Notes under the pieces: model-generated
Database searches by the model: none
The model's input: only the letters and a program-made list of their open reading frames with translations
What the model was told of the DNA's origin: nothing
Translations under genes and position numbers: made by a program
Source of the DNA: Membranipora membranacea
Lineage: Eukaryota > Bryozoa > Gymnolaemata > Cheilostomatida > Membraniporidae
Direction of reading: 5' to 3'
Length of the DNA stretch: 64,000 nt
Assembly (NCBI GenBank): GCA_914767715.1
Contig: OU612068.1
Coordinates: forward strand, 682,001 to 746,000
Part shown: piece by piece, positions 1-10,662 of the stretch
Layout: each line of letters opens with the position of its first letter
Position numbering within the stretch: the first letter of the stretch is position 1

Positions 1-2241
1 CAATACTTGAGATGGAGAAAACTAAGATACAGATAGACAGTATACGAGGAGGTATGGAGCACCTGCTGGCTGACATCGGGGCACCTGCTCCCTGGCCTGC
101 AGCTGTCAGTGAGAAATACCATACAAGTAACAGATATGATGTGGCTAGGTGGACTCTGATCACAGGCAACAGCAGCTATTTAGAATATGATCTGAGGAAC
201 AGTCTTCCTCTTACTGGTTTGTTTATACACGCTGTATCGAGATGAAGGCGCTGCAATATGTACTGTAGTATGAGAACAAGGAAATTAGGCGAATTGATAT
301 CAGAGAAGTTACCTTGAATATTAGGAAGTTACAAACATAATAATCATGGGCTTTATTATATAACTTCATTTATATCTCTTACAAATATCTCTTACAATGA
401 TATGTTATGGTGCTGCTCAGAGTATTATTTAGCAAAACAAATAATTAGATGTTCCTTCCCAGCAGAGTGGAATTTTAATATAACTCCCATACACAAAACT
501 CAGCTGAACGCAAATGTACCCTCTTTGACCATCTAAATGTTCCTGAGATCAACAGATTTTGATTAACAAGATCTATTCACCTTTGACTGTGAGCCTGTAT
601 TTAATGCACATCAGATCAATGTTCAGATTGATCATATTTAATGGAACAATGCTGTGCAAGTTCTCAGACTAGATTCCATATTCTGACAGATGATCAGCGT
701 AGGGATATCGATGATATGATGAAAGTAATTATTGCTGACGCGAACAAGAAATCAGAGAGATACCGGCCAGAGAAACTTATACAAGCTTATCGCCGAGCTG
801 ACCCTACTAGGGGACTTGACTATATCATCACATTGGCCCTGCAGGATAAACTGAGGTGAGCTTACTATGGGAATCTATATACACGGTTCCATGCCTGCCT
901 GGCCTGCCTTGACAAGTTCCCCCTTCCCCCACCAACAAAGCTTGTCAAGACAGGCTAGTGCCTGACTTGAACTAATATAAGTTCTCATATAAATGCTGCA
1001 TCGTTTTGGAATGTTTTATTATGAGAGGACAACTTCTGTAATACATTTTTTCGCTCACCACTGTCGGTAAATTAGAGAAGAAAAGTTCCATTCGAAGATG
1101 TTTGCTAGGATACTGTTTATGATATAATGTGTTAAAGATTCTCGCCTTGGAAAAATTACCTCTCACAAGATTACTTTTAACCTGTAATTATCTCAATGTC
1201 CTATCCTATAATTTTTATGGCAGCGGCTTAACAGAAAACAGAACTTATGAGCTGGTGAAACCGCTGACAAGTTTCGAACTCAGACATCTGCACCGTACAA
1301 GTACAGACACCACACATGTTAATGTTGTGGTACCTATCTATGATGCCGAAGCGCCACATGATATAGATGAGCTAGTCAGGAAATTCATTCAAACATTCCG
1401 AGCTAACAGATACACCACACTAACACCAGTTCTGGTCTACAGGTGGGTTTCTATAGAACTGTCCATTAATAATCTTCGAGAGACTTATTATTTGGTGGCA
1501 GAATTAGATCACCAGTTTGTAATATCGGATGTGACTTTGATCATTAGTCTAGTCGTGTGTATACTTGATATGGATTGTGTTTATTTCAGTGCTAAAGAAT
1601 ACCACAACTATCAGATGAAACAGTACGACATATTTCAGCAAACTAAACAGCGAATCGGTCAGATGCAGACTGAAAATATGGTCATGTTGAAAGAGGTCCA
1701 CGGAGACGTAATGTCCATGGCAACAATCATACGGCAGATTTCTTCCTCCTTTTCGCCCAACAGCATTATAAGTCTGAGTAGTCTAACCACACAGACTGGT
1801 ATATCTTATATGAGTCGAGTAAGACGTAACATAATACAGGGGAGACAAGCTTACGCACCTGTAGCCTTCTATCAGTACAGCCCAAAGTTCTTACCATCAA
1901 CTGTCCATTCAGACAAGATAGAGGTAGCCAGAGGAGCGGGTCACTTTGCCTCGAACTGGTATGGGCACCTGTCGTTCCATGTCAGAGATTTACCCCCAGC
2001 TGGCATGCTGACAGGTGGTGGTGCTCTGGAGGACTTGTTAGTTAGGTGTGGTCTGGAGTTACTACGCTCTCCTGACCCTGACTGTACAGTGAGATATAAG
2101 GAGTGGAGCTGTGAGGAGAGATCTCTAGACCTGAGTGTCTGTAGGGAGAGAAATCTGGATCACATAGCCAGCTCTTCTATGCTGGCTGCTAATCTACTCA
2201 AGGAAGGACAACTCCGTATACCAACTGAGGATTTTTATTGA
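1..2241 (+). CDS. CHPF: Chondroitin polymerising factor-like (CHPF/CHPF2) gene, copy A, 3' exons
   Basis: These are the C-terminal exons of a Golgi chondroitin-synthase-family glycosyltransferase. In animals CHPF partners CHSY enzymes to extend chondroitin chains. Exons seen: 1 to about 216 (already open at the window edge), about 650-855, 1242-1442 and 1590-2241. The joins QDKL-R-TYELV and LVY-SAKEY are in phase. The 3' boundary of the first exon and the 5' boundary of the second are uncertain. Family landmarks in order: an E-rich helix followed by the RYDVARW block (vertebrate RFEVLRWDYF), the AYRRADPTRGLDYII block (vertebrate GYRRFDPARGMEYTL), the LVKPLTSFEL block (LLRPLSRVEI), RVRRNIIQGRQAY (NRCRMNAISGWQAF), and a C-terminus aligning with the CHPF end. 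The ungapped match around 1760-1840 argues this copy is intact. Upstream exons lie outside the window. The 147-nt intron at 1443-1589 is open in frame. CHPF versus CHPF2/CHSY is not resolved. Confidence 0.85.
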
Positions 2242-2375
2242 ACAAGAACGCATTGCTAAATACTGTAGCACTAACATTTATACCAAAATAATTGAACATA
2301 ATAAAATTTGTCATAAATAATACAAAACCTTAAAAATAAATCTGTAACCTCCTAATCAGTGTCAATAAAACTGAT

Positions 2376-2989
2376 TTAGAACATGCTGAAGAATGACTGA
2401 CCAGCTTTACTGCGTCCTCCATCACCATCCTGTGTCTCACCAAACAAGTGGTTAAATAACTGATTAGTCTCTGCATTGTCTCCTGTGTTGTCTTTGTTAT
2501 CCCAACCAGTGAAAAATCCAGCTACAAAAAAATGCCAAGTTGGCTTTAGTCTGGTTAATGGAGGCTATAATGGTAGTGCGCCAGACAACGTTCATTTGTG
2601 ATGCCTAAAACGTCCCTATTGATAACAGAATATAGAAAGTTATACCTATCAGATTGAGGAATGATTTAATTTTGTGGTGTAGGATATCCCATAAACCAAC
2701 TCATACAAAACCGACTCACGCATTGTGTTATAAGTCGGTATCATTATTATAATAAAGGAGTTGCCCTCTATTTGGGAAGGCGCAAATAATTTTGTGAAAG
2801 TAACTCAACTATAAGCTTTGTGTTTACCATTAGTCCTGCCCTGATTGGCTGGAGATATATCAGAAACACCCCCACAGAAGAAATCTGGACCTGAGTAAGG
2901 TGATGTGATCTCAGTATCACTGCAGCCTTCACTCCTTACACAAGACATAGGGCTATCCAGAGGAATTTCTGTTGTCGAATTATCTAGGC
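2376..2989 (-). CDS. Last two exons of an unidentified - strand gene
   Basis: Two exons read on the minus strand: 2989-2828 and 2521-2376. The first follows a TACAG acceptor and ends at a GTAAAC donor with one base of a codon. The second starts after a TTTGTAG acceptor with the two bases that complete an Ala codon. Together they encode about 102 residues ending in the sequence KAGQSFFSMF and a TAA stop. The peptide is acidic and rich in Ser, Thr, Gly, Asn and Asp, with GFFTGWDNKDN and NQLFNHLFGE segments, so it looks like a disordered tail. I do not recognise the family. It converges on the CHPF-like gene, with 134 bp between the two stops. A degraded copy lies on the other strand at about 10,020-10,510, which supports the exons being real. 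Upstream exons were not found. Confidence 0.5.
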
Positions 2990-3740
2990 CTGTATTTAAA
3001 TTGAATAAAAAAAATGCTTTTAGTAGGTTCTTTTAAAAATGATTTGTCAGCTATTGTTGAAACTGAAGAGTCTACATATCAAACAAAAACCCATCAAACC
3101 ATCATTTTTTTAGGATATGACCATAAAAAATGTTATGTAATGTGTCATCGGTCGTCGAGTTCCGATTATGCAAACAGCAGCTTGTCCCAAGCTCCCTGAT
3201 CCTACACAACATCAAGCTGCTTCAGCGCTTGACGTAACAAATTTTCCAACAAGCTAAAACTAGGAACAGTTTGATTGATAGCAAATTTTAAAAGTTCAAA
3301 CCTAGATGCTAATATTTTGAATGAATGTCTGTCTCAAATATTTCACCATAAAAACATGTATATAATCAAGCCATAGTACTATAACTTAATACAGGGATCG
3401 TAATAACGAGCTTTAGTAACGAGCTGTACGAAAGAAGAACTAACCTGTTTAATCTGCTCCTAAATATGTAGGGTTCTTTTAGATTATGTTGATCTCAATC
3501 TCACAGTCGAATAGAAAGACGGAAGAAAACATTCAATCCAACAGTGTTATATCCAGCGGAACAGTTAGATATGCTAACCTGTATGGCAAGACTAACTATT
3601 TGAAAATTTCCATCAGGTGTTTCTTCTTATAATCAATAAAGCAACGGATACTAATTTTGGTGAGCATCCTCGCCTCCCCCTAAAAAAATGTTCGAACCAG
3701 CTGACCTACTGACCAACTGAACAACTGAACAACTGTAATA

Positions 3741-3815
3741 ACGTCGCCCACAATTATGTACCTCACTTCAGCTGTATATGGTGTCCTGTATATGGTGTCC
3801 TGTCGAGGTTTCTAT
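3741..3815. repeat. Fragment of foldback/MITE terminal repeat
   Basis: This segment resembles the right terminus of the 25,608-26,046 element. It has a GTCGCCCACAATTA-like block, then GTGTCCTGT and GAGGTTT, in the same order. The TATATGGTGTCCTG block is doubled here. No opposite terminus is visible nearby, so it is a solo end. Confidence 0.5.
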
Positions 3816-4449
3816 GTATCTAACCTATAATGTAAGTCGTGCTGGCTGGGTTTTGAGAGTAGTATGACTGGCAGCCAAGCAAGGCAATTTGACTAGCTAG
3901 TGAAATATGTTCGTTGATAGGCTTGTTGGACCTCTAGTTCAGCTGTGGGCAACCTGCGGCTTTTTGCCGGTGCTGCCTTATGGGTAATCTTTTGCGGCCT
4001 TATTGTGGCCTTATGTCTGTAAAAGTTATTACATATTTATCTGTATAGGGTATATTTGTATTCTATATATGGACGTCAAAGCATGCATAGCCAGCCTTGT
4101 CATACCGCCACAAAAAGAAAAAAAGTGACATGACAAGACTAATGCATACCCCTCTGTACGCACAATCCATAGTTTGGATTTTATAATATTTGCCATTCTG
4201 CCTCTTGCATGTTGCTAGGCTACATACATATTAGCACATCAAGGAAATTCCCAAGCCATACTTTACAAAACATCATAACAGTACTAGTTTAAGCGTCGGA
4301 TAGCTGGTATGTAACATCACGACACGTGTAAGTAACTGGTGTAGACTACTTTTACAAAAGTTTCAATTTGAAGAATAAACCAAAATATCCTTTCCTAACA
4401 GTTTTTGGGTTTTGAAATTACACATTCTAGAAAATTAAAGTTGTTATTA

Positions 4450-4780
4450 TTTTTTTTGCAAAACTTTGCTCACCTTTTAAAACTTTGATTATAATTGTAA
4501 CCAAATGTCACAAAACTTCAAAAGATAAGATAAATATCAAAGTATTTTGTTTATCGCTTATGCGGGAGGCAATGTTTTTCGCAACATACCACAGTTTTTA
4601 TTGACATATATTCTGATTTTTATTTTGACTGAATTGTTCCAGAGTGCCCCTCATTGAAAAGCATATATGAAAAATTTCACCTTGCCCTTTGATCACCACT
4701 TGAAACTTAGATATTATAATAGTAACTAAATGTCACAAAACTTCAGAAGACTAGATAAATATTTGAAGCAGAAACGAACA
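4450..4780. repeat. Diverged tandem duplication (two units, about 225 bp apart)
   Basis: Similar blocks around AACCAAATGTCACAAAACTT (near 4499) and AACTAAATGTCACAAAACTT (near 4724) share flanking sequence on both sides, including a TAGATAAATAT-like tail. The two units are imperfect, so the duplication is not recent. Confidence 0.45.
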
Positions 4781-5754
4781 GTGCAGGGTCACCATATATA
4801 ATTTTAAAGAGCTGAAAAATTTATACAAGCTTGTAGGTTTATATGATGTTGACAAATTCTTTGAAATTTTAAGAAGATAAATGATTAATGTGTTCATATC
4901 GAAGTGATCTCATAGCAGTAGACAAAAAATGGAAATTGACTCGCACAAGGGCCTGCGTGGGTCTAGAGAATATTATCTCCCCTGTTACAGTTTAACACTA
5001 AAATATCTTTTAATAAGCTACCTTTAACCAATGCTGTTCTGTGATAAATTCTGGTGTAAGTATAGCAGCCTAGTAGCTGTCCTAGGCTACGCTACGCTAA
5101 CTGTAATACAGATAGGTGGTCATCATTCTAGTGTGAATCTATAACAGGGGAGCTAACATACCCTGGTCATTCTAGACCGTGGGTCAATAATTGCTTCTTC
5201 CACTAAAGTCCGATGTATAGCTGTGGGGTATTGAGCTGACTGCACTCTTCAAGTCAAATAAGCTCAGCAACAGTGAGCATTGTGGCAGTTATTGGGCTTG
5301 TGAAATTTGAGATGTTGAATTCATCAGATCTGTGTTTTGTTTAAGAAAAGATATGGTATGACTTAAGTGACCTTTTACGTTTAGTCATACCAAATTTTAA
5401 CGTATAAATAATTAAAATTTTCGCCGTGTAATCCTGATCCGGGTACCCTATCACTCAGAAATTGATGGTAACCAAAGTCTGATGAGAAACTAACGATGGC
5501 GGGCTTGATACTATAAAGGATTAAATTCAGAATAGATCATAGGCGTTGGGAATGGAAAGGTTAGACACGTTAAATGTATGGTGTAGGGTGTCTCGTCAAC
5601 ATCTCATGGTTACGCAGTAATGATTGGGATATGATGTGGCCCTACTGAGGTCGGTCTTGGCTTGAAACAGTCTGGTTTTTGTTCTCTTGTTTTTTGTTCG
5701 AAACATTCTGATCTGTCATTGTCTCATAAAATGAGGGCGCTTTCACTGGTGGTG

Positions 5755-5935
5755 GGTATTGTTTAGAAAGTTTTTAGATATGATTATAACATAATATGAT
5801 GGCGCTGGGATGACATGGTTTTGGTTTTGGTTATGACATGATGCTGGTGGCATGGTGGCTATTGTTTAGAAAGTTTTGAGAAGTAATTATAACATAATTG
5901 AATGGGTACATAATATGAGGGCGAGTGAACGACGT
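5755..5935. repeat. Diverged tandem duplication, unit about 107 bp
   Basis: ATTGTTTAGAAAGTTTT, then TATAACATAAT and a GAGGGCG/GATGGCG block occur at about 5758 and again at about 5864 with substitutions. No coding potential was recognised. Confidence 0.45.
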
Positions 5936-6645
5936 AGTTGTGGTGATGAGTGCAAAGAGAAATAAATATAACTTGAGCTGCCAACACAGAGGGGGAGGTT
6001 CAGTCACACTCAGACTCAGAGAGAGAGCTTGGCAGACAGAATCACCACGGTACACTGGAAGAAGGAAGGTTCGTTCGAATCTATATTGTGAACTCATATC
6101 ATGTAATATATTATAATAACAGATAAACTATTTTAAACAATGAATAAATTATTTAAATCTATTCAAGCTAGGAGAAGTCTATCTAACTTGAGTTAGTTAG
6201 GATTCAGGGGCGTTCTGCCCCAACAATGCACATCAGTTAGAACCCTATAATACAATGAGACCACCCCCATTGCTCAGTCCTTGAATTAAGTAATAAAAAT
6301 TATTGAAAGTCTAGATTCATGATGGATAAAAGGCGATGTGACAGCAGGGTATTTTAGTTATAATTATTTTTATTATTTTTAATTCTGACAGCCTGATTAA
6401 CTTTGCCTGTTACTGTTCCTCACCTAATACATATTAATTGCTCTCCTTCAGTGCGCCATCGATGCTGACACATTATTGGCAGCGAGTTGTATAAGCTTAT
6501 AGATTTCCTTATCTGATTCAGATTTCGTCATCAAAGGAGGAGAAATATTTCATATAAAAGGGTTGGCTTTTATGTGAATAGTGTCACATTTGTATTTCTT
6601 AGCTCAGCCAGAACTAGACAGACTAATACAGACACCTTATTCACA

Positions 6646-8556
6646 ATGAGGTCAATGTTTTATATTGGTGTACTGATGCTGCTGTTGGGGTTCATATCTA
6701 AAACTGGTAAGGTATTAATATAATAGATAAATACTATATAGTAATATATAATTACTATTTTTTTTCTAGAGATAGCCTGATAGCGTACAGCTCTGCGAAA
6801 TTTACTGTGTAAATCTCACATAGTGTTCTAAAAGAAAAAAGCATGTAACCCCAGAATAAATGTTTGACAATCTCATCATAGTTTGTTTTTATGTTATGAG
6901 GTTGTTGTCGTTGTTGTTGCTTTAGAGTCACTGAGCCCAAGCGAGGCACACGAAATTAGGACAACACACTATCGACTCAGAGCGACTCTACCTGCCAGTG
7001 ACATGTCCTTCATGGTATGATGATTAGGGGGGGGGTTAGCTGTGACGGCTTTTGGTTCATCAAAAGACCTTAGTGTGCCAACATCAAAGCTTTCCATTCG
7101 AACAACAATCAATTTTAATTATGCAATATTTTTACATTTGTTTCAGTATCCAATTCTGCATATTTTATTCATATGGATTGATGACTGTGTTGAGGTCATA
7201 AAAATAGACCAAAGCAAACAAATTTATATGCTTATGGTTGGGCAAACCCTTTATCTAGCTGATTCCATGTAAAGATTATGATTATCATATTCACAACTGT
7301 TGCATTTTAATATTTAAAGGGATGGAATACCAGTTTAGCTGATTCAGCACAGGCTACGGCAAACAAATGTAAACTGGTACACGATAGGACTGGTGAGTAC
7401 TCATCGTATTGTATGTAAATAAGGAAACAACAATCGTGAAGTTTTTACCTCTGCTGCAATTCGATCAATATTTACTGATTTTAGCATATTACAAGGATGG
7501 ACTTTGATTTTCTATTTACGATAACATGCATATAAAAGATCTTTAAAAAAAACACAGGTTATCGATGATATATTTGATCAAACTATTTCAGGGCAGAATC
7601 TATTCAAGGGAGCACCTGCAGGTCAATTTAGCTGGAATGACATATTAAATAGCTGGTGGAATCAGAAGAAGTATTATGACACTAATACCATGCCTGTGAT
7701 CACACCTAGTAATGTTTATACATTTGGACTCTTCACACAGATGGCCTGGGCTAACAGTAACCAAGTTGGGTGTGGGTGGGCAGATTGTGGAGGCTTCACA
7801 ATCGCTGTCTGTAACTACACACCACCGTAAGTAACTTTAACCTAGACCACCATTAAACCGTGTGTATAGATGAAGTACCCTCATCAAACTATCACACAAA
7901 CAGTCTATTTCTATCCAGAAGTATTACCTTATAGAGATATATAAATAGAGATAACTCACAGACTTGATAATAATGAATTATAATAAAGAAATTTTCATTG
8001 TTTTGAAGTCGATGAGATAATTAATTTATTCATGCTGGTATTTTACTACCTTCCCTTTTCCTTCGCAGGAACAACAATGATATGATTTGAAATTATAAAG
8101 AATTTATGCTGTAGAACCATCATGCTTCTCTGCATCGTTTTACACTCATAACTTCTGGGCTTATTCGTCAATGACCATCTTACCTTCACATTATATTAAT
8201 CAATGTCTCGAATTACATATTGTAAAGTTTTTAGGATGGATGCGCATAAGCTCCTGAGATAAAGCCAGATAAAAAAGCTCCTCTTGATTTTGTTATCTTT
8301 CTTGTTTTGATGGCTCTCTGCAGGTCACATGACTTGCCACAACGTAATGTTATTTTAGTCTGATGAAAGTATTGGCTGTTGTGATAAATGATAAAAGCTT
8401 TCATGGTAGCGATAAAGGGAGCTTAAGAAATTAATCTTGAGCTATTCTACAATCTTCATGAATTTCCATGTACACCATCCATCCATCTATGTAGCACTAC
8501 AATAATTATTTTTCAGTGGTAATGCTATTGGTCAGAGACCCTTCACAAAAAATTAA
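6646..8556 (+). CDS. Small secreted CAP/SCP-domain (CRISP/Ag5/PR-1) protein
   Basis: Five exons join in phase: 6646-6706, 6926-7014, 7320-7392, 7592-7826 and 8517-8556, giving about 165 residues. The first exon is a signal peptide (MRSMFYIGVLMLLLGF...). The mature part is a CAP domain: an N-terminal LSPSEAHEIRTTHYRLR helix, WNTSLADSAQ, a GQN block in place of GEN, the GLFTQMAWANSNQVGCGWA block, and a final CNYTPPGNAIGQ matching the CAP1 signature. In the usual signature the HYTQ histidine is a metal ligand; here it is Leu, and the helix-1 HNxxR pattern is THYRLR. The metal-binding site is therefore probably incomplete. CAP proteins are extracellular, with roles ranging from sterol binding to venom and immunity; the role here is unknown. 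The gene sits in the unduplicated spacer between the inverted CHPF arms. An alternative last exon is possible at about 8069. Confidence 0.85.
8069..8090 (+). other. Candidate alternative terminal exon of the CAP gene
   Basis: A strong polypyrimidine tract and CAG acceptor end at 8068. Joining there from the donor after 7826 gives PPNNNDMI and a stop, which would drop the C-terminal GNAIGQ signature. Only transcript data can show use. Confidence 0.35.
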
Positions 8557-10019
8557 AGCAGAAGAACTAAAGGCCGCACACTCAGCAGTATGTCCTCTGA
8601 CCCGCCTGATGCCATCCAGTTACTGATTTCTGCCAATGCATGAACTCACTCATTTCTAATAACATTGAGTTTTTGAATTATCTTTTTAAGACAAACAAGT
8701 ACAAATAAAACAAAATCATAGTGAAAAAATACAAAGGTTATGGTGAATTAGAGATTTTATAATTATTCTTTCTTTTGTGCTGCTGCATATTTCCATTTAA
8801 TTTAGACTCAAAATCAGTGAGTTAGATGAAGCTTTCTGAATACGAATCTACTGATGTATGAATTCAGATATTTTCGGTAATCATGTTGACTGTTGAGTGG
8901 GCATGGGTAGGCCTATAGTGCTCCAGAATAAGATCAAGCTATAGCCAATTAGCCAGGGCTTCTAGTGTCTGCTTATGAATTGAGAAGTTGGTCAATTCTC
9001 CAAACAGCTTTTTAGGGGAGGGGAGGTGAGGATGCTCACCAAAAATAAGAATCGCTGCTTTATCGATTTATATGAAGAAACACCTAATGGAACTTTTCAC
9101 ATAGTAAGTCTTGCCGTCAGGTGAGCTGTTGCATATCTAACTGTTCAATTGGATATAATACTGGTATATCGAATTTTTTTCTCCCTGGTTCTATTTGGCT
9201 GTGACGTTGAGATCAAAATAACGGGTTCCATACGTATACCATAAAATGGCCCTTATTCCTACCCTACATCAGAAGTCAAAAGGATCCTCAAAATTATAAT
9301 ACAATACCCTAGAGGTGCATCTAACATAGAAAGATTTAATCTGTATTTCTTAACTTTGCAAATTATTGAGTATATTGAGTAAAGGTTGTCATTTAAAATT
9401 CTCTGTGATCTTAGCTGCGCCTTTGCCTGCATTTGTATTTCTTTCCCTATCCACCACAGTGATGAGCAGGGGATGAAATTCTGAATGCAGACAAACATGA
9501 TCAAACTCGATCCAGCGCAGCCTGGCAGTGCAAAGTGATAAATTCTTTCAAAAATATCACCTCACCTCCCTGATGACTTTCAATGCTTTAATACTGACCT
9601 GTGACATAATGGTAAAAAAATGAATTATTCTGGACTGAGTGTCGTATCAGATCATATCACATTAATTCTTACATACATATCTACGTCCTCAGTGTTAAGT
9701 TATAGTACTATGGTGGACCACATACATATAATTACGGTGATATATTTTAGGTAGACATTCATTTACAAATCAAACTTTAACATCTAAATTTTTCTTTTAC
9801 TTTTTGGATCAATGAATATGTTCCTTGTTTTGCCTTGTTTGAAGCTTTGTTCCGAAAAAAGCTAAAAAAACTTGATGTCATGTAGGATCAGAGAGTTTGG
9901 GATAAAACTCTATGTTTGAATGTAAGAACTCTACCCTAAAATCCCTCTATCCTAAAAGAATGATGGTTTGATGTATCTTTGTTTGAAGTCTAAACATGTC
10001 ATCTCTTCCACTTGAATGT
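8557..10019. other. Spacer and right arm without intact genes
   Basis: From about 8990 this is the mirror image of 2990-3710. The GGTGAGCATCCTCGCC-type block near 3660 reappears reverse-complemented near 9030, and the block near 3200-3300 reappears near 9860-9900. No intact exon was recognised. Confidence 0.55.
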
Positions 10020-10510
10020 AGGCCTAGATAAACTCACAAACATGATAGCCCTCTGTCCAGTGAAAGGAGATCAGGCTGCAGCAAGACTGAGATCACATCA
10101 CCTTTCTCTGGCCCAGTATTCTTCTGTGTGGGCGCATCTGATACCTCTCCATCCAATCAAGCCAAACTAATTGTAGTCACTAAGCTTATAATTGAATTAC
10201 TTTCGTAGAGTTGTATGCTCATTACAAAAGAGAGTACAACTCTCTCATAATTACAGTTTTCCGCCGTAACAAAGTGTGTGACACCCTCCCTGGTGACAGC
10301 AGGAACGGTCTCCCGCCCTCCCTGGTGACAGGTTACAGAAAACTAAAATGTGAAGTTTTTCGTACATTTAACACACAATAAGATGAGCCCGGCTTGTATG
10401 TGTTGCTTATCGGACGACCAACACCACAAAATGTCTTCATTATATTAGACTGATTAGGAAGATAATAGATTTGATTGTCTGGTGAGACCTCTTTAATCTT
10501 TTATCAAAAA
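10020..10510 (+). pseudogene. Decayed copy of the gene ending at 2376
   Basis: On the + strand at about 10,020-10,150 the GCCTAGATAA exon start, a GAGATCACATCACCTT block and a following TCTGATA block match the sense strand of exon 2989-2828, with indels that break the frame. Weaker similarity to exon 2521-2376 continues at about 10,385-10,510 (AGACTGATTAG, then CTGGTGAGAC). It is the right-arm partner of that gene and has no usable reading frame. Confidence 0.6.
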
Positions 10511-10662
10511 CTAATTAGGAGGGTACTATATTTGATTGGTTTAAAGTTTTGTATCATTTTATGGCAAACACTTGATTGTCGAGATGTAGCTGATATTGTC
10601 TTTTAAATTATAGTATATAAAAGTTGCTTCTTCTGCTATCTTTTCCTGTTTAACACTAATCC

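Larger units (their letters stand above)
2990..6645. other. Intergenic/intronic stretch without a convincing exon
   Basis: AT-rich. Up to about 3710 it belongs to the left arm of the inverted duplication. It then holds a fragment related to the foldback element at 25,608 (about 3741-3815) and diverged internal duplications at about 4450-4780 and 5755-5935. Upstream exons of the gene ending at 2376 may lie here, but none could be picked out. The open frames present are short and look like chance. Confidence 0.5.
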
